Notes: generated by a model not told the origin, from the letters alone. Counted from the stretch's first letter, positions 24,314 to 33,527 are shown. The stretch: DNA of 64,000 nucleotides from Labrys sedimenti (GCF_034424805.1 NZ_JAXOUF010000001.1:620001-684000); one strand, 5' to 3'. Program-made: numbers and translations.

Positions 24314-25774
24314 ATGTCATTCTCCAATTCTGACCGGTCTGCGCGATTTGTCGAATCGCGCGCGCCTCTGGCGGCTGCAGCAGAATGGCGGCCAGTCCTA
24401 CCGCGCCGCAAGGGCGTCACCAAGCACAAGCTGCTGACCGACCTGATCATTGCCGATGTCGAGGCCGAGGTCCTGAAGCCGGGAACGCGCATGCCGACCC
24501 ATCGCGACCTTGCTCACGCCCTCAAGGTTTCGGTGCAGACGGTCAGCATCAGCTACAAGGAAGCGGAACGGCGCGGGATCCTGCGCGGCGAGGTCGGGCG
24601 GGGCACCTTCGTGCGGGACCGGGTGACCGAGCGCGCCGAACGCTTCATGCTCGATCGTTCCCCCGGCCAGACGGCCGACCTGTCCATCATCCGCGCCGTC
24701 TACACCGAGGCACATGAGCGTGCCTCGCGACAGGTGATGGCGCGCCTGGGCGACGGGGACAACAGCGCCTTCATGCGCACCTGCCGTCCGATCGCCGGGC
24801 TCGACCGGCACCGCGCCGCGGCCAGGCTCTGGCTGCGCGGGCTCGGCGTGGAAGCCGAATCCGAACGCATCCTGATCACCAATGGCGCGGCCCATGGCCT
24901 CTTCCTGGCCGTGGCCTCGGTCGTCCATCCCGGTGACCTCGTGCTGACCGAAAACCTGACGGATCACGGCATCATCGGCCTAGCCTCGTTGCTGGGTTTC
25001 ACACTGCGAGGCTTGCCGACGGATGCCGAAGGCATCCTGCCAGAGGCTCTGGAATCCGCCTGCGCGGCGGGCGGCGTCAAGGCGCTCGTCCTCATTCCCT
25101 CGCTGGGCAATCCGACCAGCCACGTGGCCGGTGCCGAACGTCGGCGGGCGATTGCCGACATCGCGGGCCGCTACGGCATTTTCGTGATCGAGGACGAGGT
25201 CTACAAGCCCCTTCTCGACGAGCCTTTGCCCTCGATCGCCCAGATGCTGCCCGAACTCGGCTTCTTCGCCACTTCGATGACCAAATCGGTGATGACGGGG
25301 CTGCGCGTCGGCTATCTCGTGGTGCCGCCGGCCTATTCGATCCGCGTCGGCAGCATTATGCGGGTCACGAGCTGGAGCGCCACCAATCTTCCCGCCGAGA
25401 TCGCCTCGCTGTGGATCGAGGACGGCACCGCCGAGGCCCTTCTCGGCCTGCAGCGCCAGGAAGCCCGCGCCCGCCAGGCCATCGTGACCCAGGTGCTCGG
25501 CGATATCGTCGCCTCCAACCATCCCCTTTCGCTTTGCGCCTGGCTGAAAGTGCCGCCGCGCTGGACGGAGGAGGGGCTGGTGCGTGCCTTGGCCCAGCGC
25601 GCCATCGCAGTAACGCCTTCCGATCCCTTCGTCGCCGGCGAAGCAGGTACCGGCGGGATCCGCATTTGCCTCGGTGGGCGGCTGTCGCATGCCGCCCTGG
25701 CGGAGACGCTCGCATCGGTTCGGGCAACCTTCGAGCAATTGCCGCCCGTATTCGATGCGCGCTTGATTGCCTGA
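24314..25774 (+). CDS. enuR: MocR/GabR-type PLP-dependent repressor of ectoine catabolism (EnuR-like)
   Basis: This 486-residue fusion has an N-terminal GntR winged helix (MPTHRDLAHALKVSVQTVSI, residues about 60-79) and a C-terminal fold-type I aminotransferase domain. The PLP-binding lysine is Lys324 in ATSMTKSVMTGLRVGYL. EnuR proteins repress ectoine genes and are released by acetyl-diaminobutyrate and diaminobutyrate bound to PLP. The start at 24314 has AGGA upstream; a TTG at 24296 is less likely. The position directly before eutB supports the name. Confidence 0.87.
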   Translation: MSFSNSDRSARFVESRAPLAAAAEWRPVLPRRKGVTKHKLLTDLIIADVEAEVLKPGTRMPTHRDLAHALKVSVQTVSISYKEAERRGILRGEVGRGTFVRDRVTERAERFMLDRSPGQTADLSIIRAVYTEAHERASRQVMARLGDGDNSAFMRTCRPIAGLDRHRAAARLWLRGLGVEAESERILITNGAAHGLFLAVASVVHPGDLVLTENLTDHGIIGLASLLGFTLRGLPTDAEGILPEALESACAAGGVKALVLIPSLGNPTSHVAGAERRRAIADIAGRYGIFVIEDEVYKPLLDEPLPSIAQMLPELGFFATSMTKSVMTGLRVGYLVVPPAYSIRVGSIMRVTSWSATNLPAEIASLWIEDGTAEALLGLQRQEARARQAIVTQVLGDIVASNHPLSLCAWLKVPPRWTEEGLVRALAQRAIAVTPSDPFVAGEAGTGGIRICLGGRLSHAALAETLASVRATFEQLPPVFDARLIA

Positions 25775-25781
25775 TCGCCCC

Positions 25782-25821
25782 TGTATCATTACAATATAAT
25801 AATTGACATGATTTTTGTATC
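25782..25821. promoter_or_regulatory. Candidate EnuR-controlled promoter of the eut-ehu operon
   Basis: This AT-rich stretch in a GC-rich genome contains TGTATC at 25782 and again at 25816, 34 bp apart, with a TATAAT at 25795-25800 between. The next gene starts at 25860. The repeated hexamer also occurs before enuR at 24297. Operator function is inferred. Confidence 0.4.
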
Positions 25822-25859
25822 GTAACACCATCCCTCCCAAGCCAGGAGGGATGGGTTCG

Positions 25860-26840
25860 ATGCCGGTTTCGGTCACCATCGACGAGATCAGGGCCGCCCA
25901 TGCGCGGATCGCGGGGCACGTGGTTCGCACGCCGCTGCGCCACGCGCCATCGCTTTTGCAGGACAATTTGCCGGTTCATCTCAAGCTGGAGACGCGCCAG
26001 ACCACTGGTTCGTTCAAGCTTCGCGGGGCAACCAACGCCGTTCTGTCATTGGACATATCGGCCCAAAAGCGAGTCCCGGGAGTCGTCACCGCCTCGACGG
26101 GAAACCACGGTCGTGCCGTCGCCCATGCGGCCAAAGCCCGGGCTATCCAGGCCGTGGTGTGCATGTCGCAGCTGGTGCCGGGAAACAAGGTCGAGGCCGT
26201 CCGCTCGCTCGGCGCCGAGGTGCGCATCGTCGGCCGCTCCCAGGATGACGCGCAGGAGGAGGTCAACCGGCTGGTGGCAGAGGAGGGCCTTGCCGAAATC
26301 CCGCCTTTCGACCACCCGGCCGTGATCGCGGGGCAGGGAACGATCGGGCTCGAAATCATCGAGGACCTGCCGGAAGTCGAACTCGTGCTGGTGCCGCTGT
26401 CGGGCGGCGGGCTGGCAGGCGGGATCGCGGCAGCCGTCAAGGCGCTCCGCCCCCAGGCCAGGGTCATCGGCATTTCGATGACCCGGGGCGCGGCCATGCA
26501 TGCCAGCCTGCTGGCCGGCGAGCCGGTGCAGGTCGAGGAGTTGCCGACGCTGGCGGATTCGCTCGGCGGGGGCATCGGGCTCGCCAATCGCCACAGTTTC
26601 GCCCTGTGCCGCGCCTTCCTCGACGAGGTCATCCTGCTGACCGAAGAGGAGGTGGCATCCGGCATCCGGCATGCCTTCGCCGCCGAAGATGAAATCGTCG
26701 AGGGAGCCGCGGGCGTCGGCATCGCCGCCTTGCTGGCCGGCAAGGTCAGGCCGTCGGGACCGACGGCGATCGTGGTTTCCGGCCGTAACATCGACCCGGG
26801 CCTGCATCGGCGCATCGTGGAGGAGGGAGTGGCGGCATGA
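25860..26840 (+). CDS. eutB: Hydroxyectoine utilisation dehydratase EutB
   Basis: This 326-residue protein is a fold-type II PLP enzyme of the threonine/serine dehydratase group. The PLP lysine is in TTGSFKLRGATNA (Lys53), the phosphate loop in PLSGGGLAGG, and the substrate segment in TASTGNHGRA. In the eut pathway EutB is thought to act on the hydroxylated intermediate from 5-hydroxyectoine. I place the start at 25860 because AGGAGGG ends nine bases before it; the ATG at 25851 is too close. The 3' end overlaps eutC (ATGA). Confidence 0.88.
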   Translation: MPVSVTIDEIRAAHARIAGHVVRTPLRHAPSLLQDNLPVHLKLETRQTTGSFKLRGATNAVLSLDISAQKRVPGVVTASTGNHGRAVAHAAKARAIQAVVCMSQLVPGNKVEAVRSLGAEVRIVGRSQDDAQEEVNRLVAEEGLAEIPPFDHPAVIAGQGTIGLEIIEDLPEVELVLVPLSGGGLAGGIAAAVKALRPQARVIGISMTRGAAMHASLLAGEPVQVEELPTLADSLGGGIGLANRHSFALCRAFLDEVILLTEEEVASGIRHAFAAEDEIVEGAAGVGIAALLAGKVRPSGPTAIVVSGRNIDPGLHRRIVEEGVAA

Positions 26841-27829
26841 TCGTGCTGACCGAAGCCGAATTGCGCCGTTGCGTGGCGCTCGATGCGGCTGCCGTCGATT
26901 GCGTCGAGCGGGCCTTCCTGGCTCTCGCGACCGAAGCGGTGGCCATGCCGCCGATCCTGCGGCTCGACATTCCCGAGCATCGCGGTGAGGTGGACGTCAA
27001 GACGGCCTATATTCCCGGCGTCGAGGGTTTTGCCATCAAGATCAGCCCGGGATTCTTCGACAATCCCCGGCTCGGCCTTCCCAGCCTCAACGGCCTGATG
27101 GTGCTGCTGAGCAGCCGGACCGGCCTGGTCGAAGCCCTGCTGCTCGACAACGGCTATCTCACGCAGATCCGCACCGCAGCGGCCGGAGCGGTCGCGGCCC
27201 GTCATCTCGCACGGGCAGATGCCCGCACGGCCGCCATCATCGGCGCCGGCGAGCAGGCCCGGCTACAGCTCGAAGCACTCCGCCTGGTCCGGCCGATCGA
27301 CCGGGCCAAGCTCTGGGCTCGCGATGCCGCCAAGGCTGCGGCTACGGCCGAGGACCTGTCGCAGCGCCTGGGCATTCCGGTCGCGCCGGCCGCCAGCGTC
27401 GAGGCTGCCTGCGCCGGGGCGGACATCATCGTCACCACGACCCCGGCCGAAAGTCCGGTTCTCAAAGCCGAGTGGCTGGCACCCGGGCAGCATGTCACGG
27501 CGATGGGCTCGGATTCCGAGCACAAGAACGAAGTGGATCCGGCCGTCTTCCGCAAGGCGGTCTATGTCGCCGACAGTCTCGCGCAGACAAGGCGGCTCGG
27601 CGAACTTGCCCATGCCATCAGAGCGGGAACCGCTGGTGCCGATGCTGCGTTTGCCGAACTGGGACAGGTTATCGCCGACAGGGCCAAGGGGCGCCGGAGC
27701 GACGCCGATATCACCCTTTGCGACCTGACCGGCACCGGCGTGCAGGATACCGCCATCGCCACACTCGCTTTTCGCCGGGCCGCCGCCACCGGAGCGGGCC
27801 AGACTTTCGAGACAATCAAGGGAAAGTGA
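26837..27829 (+). CDS. eutC: Ornithine cyclodeaminase-like protein EutC
   Basis: This 330-residue protein is of the ornithine cyclodeaminase/mu-crystallin family. The NAD-binding motif is IIGAGEQARLQLEALRLVRP near residue 134, and the N-terminal substrate region has LLSSRTGLVEALLLDNGYLT. EutC works with EutB in the conversion of hydroxyectoine-derived intermediates. It overlaps eutB by four bases and is five bases from doeA, so the genes form one transcription unit. The exact reaction is still not settled in the literature as I know it. Confidence 0.87.
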   Translation: MIVLTEAELRRCVALDAAAVDCVERAFLALATEAVAMPPILRLDIPEHRGEVDVKTAYIPGVEGFAIKISPGFFDNPRLGLPSLNGLMVLLSSRTGLVEALLLDNGYLTQIRTAAAGAVAARHLARADARTAAIIGAGEQARLQLEALRLVRPIDRAKLWARDAAKAAATAEDLSQRLGIPVAPAASVEAACAGADIIVTTTPAESPVLKAEWLAPGQHVTAMGSDSEHKNEVDPAVFRKAVYVADSLAQTRRLGELAHAIRAGTAGADAAFAELGQVIADRAKGRRSDADITLCDLTGTGVQDTAIATLAFRRAAATGAGQTFETIKGK

Positions 27830-27833
27830 CGGA

Positions 27834-29015
27834 ATGATTGCGCCCACGCTCAATTTCAGCCGCGAGGAATATGCCGAGCGCCTGGCCAAGACGCGAGCCG
27901 CCATGGCCAGGGCGGGCATCGATCTGCTTGTCGTCACCGATCCTTCGAACATGCATTGGCTCACCGGTTATGACGGCTGGTCCTTCTATGTCCATCAATG
28001 CGTTCTGGTTGCGGGCGAGGGAGAACCGGTCTGGTTCGGCCGCGGACAGGATGCTAACGGTGCCAAGCGCACCGCCTGGCTCGCTCACGACAACATTGTC
28101 GGCTACCCCGATCACTATGTGCAGTCCACCGAACGCCATCCGATGGACTATCTGTCCGGCATCATCGAGCGGCGGGGCTGGGCCAAGGGCACGATCGGCG
28201 TCGAGATGGATAATTACTGGTTCAGCGCCGCGGCCTATGCCTCGCTGGTCCGGCATCTGCCCAATGCCCGTTTCAAGGATTGCCTGTCGCTGGTCAATTG
28301 GCAGCGGGCGGTCAAGAGCCCGACCGAGATCGACTATATGCGCAAGGCAGGCCGCATCGTCGAGGCGATGCACCAGCGCATCCTCGACAAGGTCGAGCCC
28401 GGCATGCGCAAGAGCGATCTCGTCGCCGAGATCTATGATGCCGCCATTCGGGGCGTCGATGGTTTCGGGGGCGACTATGCCGCCATCGTGCCTCTCCTGC
28501 CGTCGGGCGAGGAGGCCTCCGCGCCGCATCTGACCTGGAACGACCTGCCGATGAAAACCGGGGAGGGGACCTTCTTCGAGATCGCCGGCTGCTACCGGCG
28601 CTATCACTGCCCACTGTCACGCACCGTCTTTCTCGGCAAGCCGACCCAGGCCTTCCTCGACGCCGAGAAGGCCACCGTGGAGGGCATGGAAGCCGGGCTC
28701 GCCGCGGCCAGGCCCGGCAACACCTGCGAGGACATCGCCAACGCCTTCTTCGCCGTGCTCAAGAAATACGGCATCGTCAAGGATAACCGCACCGGCTACC
28801 CGATCGGCCTGAGTTATCCGCCCGATTGGGGCGAGCGCACCATGAGCCTGCGGCCGGGCGACCGCACGGAGCTGCGTCCCGGCATGACCTTCCATTTCAT
28901 GACCGGACTCTGGCTCGAAAACATGGGACTGGAGATCACCGAGAGCATCCTGATCACCGAGAACGGCGTGGATTGTCTCGCCAATGTGCCGCGCCAGCTC
29001 TTCGTGAAACCATGA
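27834..29015 (+). CDS. doeA: Ectoine hydrolase DoeA (EutD), M24 peptidase fold
   Basis: This 393-residue protein of the creatinase/Xaa-Pro aminopeptidase-like pita-bread fold hydrolyses the ectoine ring to N-acetyl-diaminobutyrate. The N-terminal domain has DPSNMHWLTGYDGWSFYVHQ, typical of DoeA, and the catalytic domain has CPLSRTVFLGKP and a C-terminal ENMGLEITESILITENG. GGAAAG precedes the ATG. It overlaps doeB by four bases; the two enzymes are known to act as a hydrolase-deacetylase pair. The gene is also called eutD. Confidence 0.92.
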   Translation: MIAPTLNFSREEYAERLAKTRAAMARAGIDLLVVTDPSNMHWLTGYDGWSFYVHQCVLVAGEGEPVWFGRGQDANGAKRTAWLAHDNIVGYPDHYVQSTERHPMDYLSGIIERRGWAKGTIGVEMDNYWFSAAAYASLVRHLPNARFKDCLSLVNWQRAVKSPTEIDYMRKAGRIVEAMHQRILDKVEPGMRKSDLVAEIYDAAIRGVDGFGGDYAAIVPLLPSGEEASAPHLTWNDLPMKTGEGTFFEIAGCYRRYHCPLSRTVFLGKPTQAFLDAEKATVEGMEAGLAAARPGNTCEDIANAFFAVLKKYGIVKDNRTGYPIGLSYPPDWGERTMSLRPGDRTELRPGMTFHFMTGLWLENMGLEITESILITENGVDCLANVPRQLFVKP

Positions 29016-30028
29016 ACGCCGATCCGATCCTGCGCCCGTCCCCGATCAGCGCCAGCGTCGATTTCGACGCCGACGGCATCCAGCACGGCCATCTGCGCCT
29101 GCCCTGGAGCCGGGACGATTCCGCCTGGGGATCGGTGGTGATTCCGATCACCGTGGTGAAGCACGGCGAGGGGCCGACCGCCCTTTTGACCGGCGCCAAT
29201 CACGGCGACGAGTATGAGGGGCCGATCGCCCTGTTCGACCTTGCCCGCACGCTGCAGGCAGGGGATGTGAGCGGGCGCGTCATCATCGTGCCCGCCTTGA
29301 ACTACCCGGCCTTTCGGGCCGCCAGGCGCACCTCGCCGATCGACAAGGGCAATCTCAACCGCAGTTTTCCGGGGCGGCCGGACGGCAGCGTCACCGAGAA
29401 GATCGCCGACTATGTCACGCGATGCCTGCTGCCTCTGGCCGACATCGTGCTTGACTTCCATTCGGGCGGGCGGACGCTGGATTTCCTTCCCTATGCCGCG
29501 GCACACGAATTGCCCGACAAGGCACAGGAAGACCGCTGCTTTGCCGCCGTGGCGGCTTTCTCGGCGCCGTGGTCGATGCGCATGATCGAAATCGATGCCG
29601 TCGGCATGTTCGACACCACTGCCGAGACGGCCGGCAAAGTCTTCGTCACCACCGAACTCGGCGGCGGCGGCACCGCCACGGCGCGCTCCGCGGGTATCGC
29701 CAAGCGCGGGGTCGCCAATCTCCTCCGACATGCCGGCATCCTGGCTGGGCAGCCTAAGATCGGCGAGACGCGCTGGCTCGACATGCCCTCGTCGGACTGT
29801 TTCGGCTTCAGCCCGGAAGAAGGACTGGTCGAGTTCCTCAAGGACCTCGGCGAGCCCGTCGCCAAGAATGAAGTTGTCGCCCGTATATATCCAATCGGCC
29901 GCACCGGGTCGTCGCCCTATGAACATCGGGCCGCACTGGATGGCCTGCTCGCGGCCCGCCATTTCCCCGGCCTGATCAAGGCCGGCGACTGCCTCTCGGT
30001 GATCGCAACCATCGAGGACCACGCCTGA
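29012..30028 (+). CDS. doeB: N-acetyl-diaminobutyrate deacetylase DoeB (EutE)
   Basis: This 338-residue AstE/AspA-family zinc enzyme removes acetate from N-alpha-acetyl-L-2,4-diaminobutyrate to give diaminobutyrate. Zinc ligands are in GANHGDEYEG (His and Glu, near residue 69) and LDFHSGG (His). The TELGGGGTA block lies near the active site. It starts within the last codons of doeA (ATGA), which fits coupled synthesis with its partner. A paralogue lies at 1104. A longer upstream frame reading is not the true N-terminus. Confidence 0.92.
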   Translation: MNADPILRPSPISASVDFDADGIQHGHLRLPWSRDDSAWGSVVIPITVVKHGEGPTALLTGANHGDEYEGPIALFDLARTLQAGDVSGRVIIVPALNYPAFRAARRTSPIDKGNLNRSFPGRPDGSVTEKIADYVTRCLLPLADIVLDFHSGGRTLDFLPYAAAHELPDKAQEDRCFAAVAAFSAPWSMRMIEIDAVGMFDTTAETAGKVFVTTELGGGGTATARSAGIAKRGVANLLRHAGILAGQPKIGETRWLDMPSSDCFGFSPEEGLVEFLKDLGEPVAKNEVVARIYPIGRTGSSPYEHRAALDGLLAARHFPGLIKAGDCLSVIATIEDHA

Positions 30029-30090
30029 CAATCGACAACAGATCTGCCGGACACAACCAGGCAGGCAATCACACCAGACAGGAGAATGAG

Positions 30091-30945
30091 ATGATGAAAC
30101 TGCCCCGACTTGCCGGCCTTGCCGGATTGGCTCTCGCCATGAGCGTGGCCGGCGTCCAGGCTACCACCCTCGAGGAGGTCAAGAGCAACGGCTTCGTCCG
30201 CGCCGTTACGGCCAACGAGGTTCCCTACGGTTTCACCAAGGAAGACGGCACGGCGGCCGGCATCGGTCCGGAAGTGGCCATCGCCGTTCTCAAGAAGATG
30301 GGCGTCAGCGACATCGCCTGGACGGTCGCCCCCTTCGGCACCTTGATCCCCGGCCTCAAGGCGCGGCGCTATGATTTCGTGGCGGCCGAGCAGAACATCT
30401 CCCCCGAACGCTGCAAGCAGGTTGCCTTCACCGAACCCAATTCCAGCTATGGCGAAGGCCTCCTGGTCAAGGCCGGCAATCCCAAGAAGCTGACGACCTA
30501 TGCCGATATCGCCAAGGATCCCTCGCTCAAGGTCGCGGTGGTGTCGGGTGCCAACAATATCGACTTCCTGCGCGCCGTCGGGGTTAAGGATGACCAGGTC
30601 GTCTTCATCCAGGCCAATGCCGATGCCATCGCCACGGTGAAGAGCCGGGCCGACGCCTATGCGGCAACCGAGTTGACGGTCGCCAGCCTCGCCAAGGGCC
30701 AGAAGGAGGTGGAACAGGTCAAGCCGTTCACCGATCCGATCGTCAACGGCAAGCCGGTACGCAACTATGGCGGCTTCGCCTTCCGTCCGGAGGACAAGGA
30801 TCTGCGCGAGGCCTACAACGCTGCCCTCGTGGAATTCCGCAAGAGCGACGAATACAAGGCGATCCTCACCAATTACGGATTGAGCGAGGCCAGCATCAAG
30901 GCCGCCGCCGAGAAGAAGGTCGCGGATCTCTGTGCGGGTAAATGA
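30091..30945 (+). CDS. ehuB: Ectoine/hydroxyectoine ABC transporter substrate-binding protein EhuB
   Basis: This 284-residue periplasmic protein has a signal peptide (LAGLAGLALAMSVAGVQA, cleavage near residue 25) and the family-3 solute-binding fold: NGFVRAVTANEVPYGFTKED at the start and FRPEDKDLREAYNAALVEF near the end. It would deliver ectoine and 5-hydroxyectoine to EhuCD. AGGAGA precedes the ATG at 30091. A 327-bp spacer with strong hairpins separates it from ehuC, which could raise the level of EhuB over the membrane parts. Confidence 0.9.
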   Translation: MMKLPRLAGLAGLALAMSVAGVQATTLEEVKSNGFVRAVTANEVPYGFTKEDGTAAGIGPEVAIAVLKKMGVSDIAWTVAPFGTLIPGLKARRYDFVAAEQNISPERCKQVAFTEPNSSYGEGLLVKAGNPKKLTTYADIAKDPSLKVAVVSGANNIDFLRAVGVKDDQVVFIQANADAIATVKSRADAYAATELTVASLAKGQKEVEQVKPFTDPIVNGKPVRNYGGFAFRPEDKDLREAYNAALVEFRKSDEYKAILTNYGLSEASIKAAAEKKVADLCAGK

Positions 30946-31015
30946 CGACTGAACCGTCCAGCCCATCTCCGAGAGTTCGCTAATACACGTAGAACGATCG
31001 CCAAATGAGGTGCGT

Positions 31016-31169
31016 AATCCTTCCCCGGTTTCGGGGAAGGTGTCGCTGCACAGCAGCGACGGAAGGGGGAGAGTGGCACTGAGAGGGCCATAGACCCATA
31101 AGGCCGCACCACCCACCCCCATTCGGCCCGGCTTTGCCGGTCCACCTTCCCCGAAGTCGGGGAAGGATT
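31016..31169. repeat. REP/BIME-like hairpin cluster between ehuB and ehuC
   Basis: Two 27-base copies (31016-31042 and 31143-31169) are reverse complements with 25 of 27 matches, and each forms a hairpin (CCTTCCCCG/CGGGGAAGG). A further eight-base stem (GTCGCTGC/GCAGCGAC) lies just inside the left copy. The whole ehuB-ehuC gap (30946-31272) otherwise holds no gene. It may stabilise the ehuB mRNA or attenuate transcription into ehuC. Confidence 0.85.
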
Positions 31170-31272
31170 CTCGTGCTCTATCTTGAGAGCTGAGCCTTCG
31201 CGCGCACGCTGGCCCGTGGAGGCAATGGCAAGGCCCATGAGTCCGGGCCTACAAAACCGACGAGGGAGCCTC

Positions 31273-31938
31273 ATGCATTGGATCTCCTATCTGCCTGCCC
31301 TTGGCCGGGGTGCGCTGATCACTGCCGAGATCACCCTGGCCTCGCTGGCCATCGGCGCTTTCCTGGCCTTCCTGGCCGGGATCGTCAGGGTCGAGGGCGG
31401 GCGCATCCTGTCCATCATCGCGCTTTGCTATACCGAGCTGTTCCGCGGCACCTCGCTGCTGGTACAGCTGTTCTGGTTCTATTACGCACTGCCACTGGTT
31501 GGCTTTTCCTTCTCCCCGGTATCCACGGGCATCCTCGTCCTCTCGATGCATGTCGGCGCCTATGGCTCGGAAATCGTGCGGGCCGGCCTCAAATCGGTGC
31601 CGCAGCAACAGCATGAGGCGGCGCGGGCCCTGAATTTCGGCCCGGTACACAAATTGCTGCACATCACGCTGCCCCAGGCCATCGTCGAGATGATGCCGGC
31701 CTTCGGCAACCTCGCCATCGAGACGCTGAAGCTTTCCTCGCTGGTGTCGTTCATCTCGATCGCGGACATGACCTTCCGGGCGCAGACCCTGCGCAACCTG
31801 ACGCAGGACTCAACGACGATCTACACCCTCACTCTCGTGGGCTACTTCCTGATGTCGCTGGTGATCATGGTTGCCATGCGCTTCCTGGAACGCCTGGTGC
31901 GCCGCGGCGCGGCCTTTCCGAAGGCGGTGCACTCATGA
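31273..31938 (+). CDS. ehuC: Ectoine/hydroxyectoine ABC transporter permease EhuC
   Basis: This 221-residue inner-membrane permease of the polar amino acid (HisMQ) type has about five helices and the coupling-loop EAARALNFGPVHKLLHITLP, which docks to the ATPase. TELFRGTSLLVQLFWFYY is the usual helix 2-3 region. The ATG at 31273 is used since earlier in-frame starts add residues unlike a permease. It overlaps ehuD by four bases. Confidence 0.9.
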   Translation: MHWISYLPALGRGALITAEITLASLAIGAFLAFLAGIVRVEGGRILSIIALCYTELFRGTSLLVQLFWFYYALPLVGFSFSPVSTGILVLSMHVGAYGSEIVRAGLKSVPQQQHEAARALNFGPVHKLLHITLPQAIVEMMPAFGNLAIETLKLSSLVSFISIADMTFRAQTLRNLTQDSTTIYTLTLVGYFLMSLVIMVAMRFLERLVRRGAAFPKAVHS

Positions 31939-32627
31939 TGTATGGTTTCGAATGGGATCCATCGACGCCGCTGACCTATGCGCAGTCGATCCTGCCGATC
32001 CTGCTCATCGGCCTCACCGTGACGCTGCAGGCCGCAGCGGCAGGCTTTGCCATCGCCCTGGTGCTCGGCCTCGTCTTCGCCCTGATGCGGCGCAGCCGCT
32101 TTGCCGTGGTGAGTTGGGGGACCGCCTTCGTCGTCGAGTTCCTGCGTGACACGCCGCTCCTGGTGCAGCTCTTCTTCCTCTATTACGTCCTGCCCGACTA
32201 CGGCATCGCCCTGCCGGCCTTCCTGACGGGCGCCATCGCGCTCGGCCTGCAATATTCGGCCTATACGTCGGAGGTCTACCGTGGCGGCATCGAAGCGGTG
32301 CCACGCGGACAATGGGAGGCCGCCACCGCCCTCAACATGTCGCGCTGGCAGCTCTATCAGAACGTGATCATTCCCCAGATGGTGCCGCGCATCCTGCCCA
32401 CCATGGGCAACTACCTGATCGCCATGCTGAAGGAGACGCCCGTGCTCTCGGTGGTGACGGTGCTGGAAATGCTCGGCCTCGCCAACATGATCGGCGAAAA
32501 TACCTTCGAATATCTGGTGCCGCTGAGCATGGTCGGCATCATCTTCCTCATCCTTACCCTGGTCTGTTCCGCCGGCGTCCACCGGCTGGAAAGGGCCTTG
32601 CCGAAAGCAGGGATACCGATGCGATGA
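31935..32627 (+). CDS. ehuD: Ectoine/hydroxyectoine ABC transporter permease EhuD
   Basis: This 230-residue membrane permease is paired with EhuC. It shows the same family blocks: VEFLRDTPLLVQLFFLYYVL and the ATPase-docking loop EAATALNMSRWQLYQNVIIP. Five or six helices are predicted. Start and stop overlap ehuC and ehuA by four bases each (ATGA), so the three are translated as a block. No defects are seen. Confidence 0.9.
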   Translation: MMYGFEWDPSTPLTYAQSILPILLIGLTVTLQAAAAGFAIALVLGLVFALMRRSRFAVVSWGTAFVVEFLRDTPLLVQLFFLYYVLPDYGIALPAFLTGAIALGLQYSAYTSEVYRGGIEAVPRGQWEAATALNMSRWQLYQNVIIPQMVPRILPTMGNYLIAMLKETPVLSVVTVLEMLGLANMIGENTFEYLVPLSMVGIIFLILTLVCSAGVHRLERALPKAGIPMR

Positions 32628-33400
32628 CCAAGAACGCCCAATCCGACATCATTCGCTTTTCCAATGTGAGCAAGCGCTTCGGCACCCTGACGGTCCTGCA
32701 TGATTTCGACTTCACCGTCGCGCCGGGGGAGAAGGTTTCGCTGATCGGTCCTTCGGGATCAGGCAAGACCACGGTGCTGCGTATCCTGATGACGCTCGAA
32801 CCCTTTCAGGACGGCACGCTGGAACTTGGCGGCATCGGCTATCACGAACCCGGTGGCCACGGCCCGTTCAAGGCCAGCGAGCGGCATCTGCGCCAGATCC
32901 GCACACAGGTCGGCATGGTGTTCCAGAGCTTCAACCTGTTTCCGCACATGACCGTGTTGCGCAATGTGGTGGAGGCGCCCATCGCCGTTCTCGGTCTGAA
33001 GCGAGAGGAAGCGGAATGCCGGGCCCTCGATTTGCTCGGCATGGTCGGCATGGTCGACAAGAAGGATCACTTCCCAAGCCAGCTTTCCGGTGGCCAGCAG
33101 CAGCGCGTCGCCATCGCGCGTGCCCTTGCCATGCGTCCCCGGGTCCTCCTGTTCGACGAACCGACATCCGCGCTCGACCCCCAACTCGTCGGAGAGGTGT
33201 TGGGGGTGATCCGCTCCCTGGCCAGCGAGCATGACCTCACCATGCTGCTGGTCACCCACGAGATGCGCTTTGCCCGCGAGGTTTCCGACCGCGTCTGCTT
33301 CTTCGATAAGGGCAGGATCGTCGAGCAGGGCGAGCCCGATCGCATCTTCTCCAATCCCGAACAGGCGCGGACGCGCGAGTTCCTGCAGTCGGTGTTGTGA
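32624..33400 (+). CDS. ehuA: Ectoine/hydroxyectoine ABC transporter ATP-binding protein EhuA
   Basis: This 258-residue ATPase powers the EhuBCD importer. Walker A is GPSGSGKTT near residue 44, the signature is LSGGQQQRVAIARALAM, Walker B is VLLFDEPTSALDP, and the switch His is in LLVTHEMRFA. The start ATG overlaps the ehuD stop; an earlier frame start at 32312 lies inside ehuD and is rejected. Length and motifs are complete. Confidence 0.93.
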   Translation: MTKNAQSDIIRFSNVSKRFGTLTVLHDFDFTVAPGEKVSLIGPSGSGKTTVLRILMTLEPFQDGTLELGGIGYHEPGGHGPFKASERHLRQIRTQVGMVFQSFNLFPHMTVLRNVVEAPIAVLGLKREEAECRALDLLGMVGMVDKKDHFPSQLSGGQQQRVAIARALAMRPRVLLFDEPTSALDPQLVGEVLGVIRSLASEHDLTMLLVTHEMRFAREVSDRVCFFDKGRIVEQGEPDRIFSNPEQARTREFLQSVL

Positions 33401-33527
33401 GGCCGATAATCTGTCGGCGCGCCCCGGCAAATACCGAAGCTTTGACGGTGAGGGCAGGGGGGAAGCGAGACATTCTCGCAGCGCCTCGGGCTAACCTTCA
33501 GGACATGACGCCACCGGAGTTTCTTCG

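Noticed and set aside
28814..30031. 405-codon minus-strand frame
   Set aside because: Shadow of doeB, whose zinc-ligand motifs are on the plus strand.
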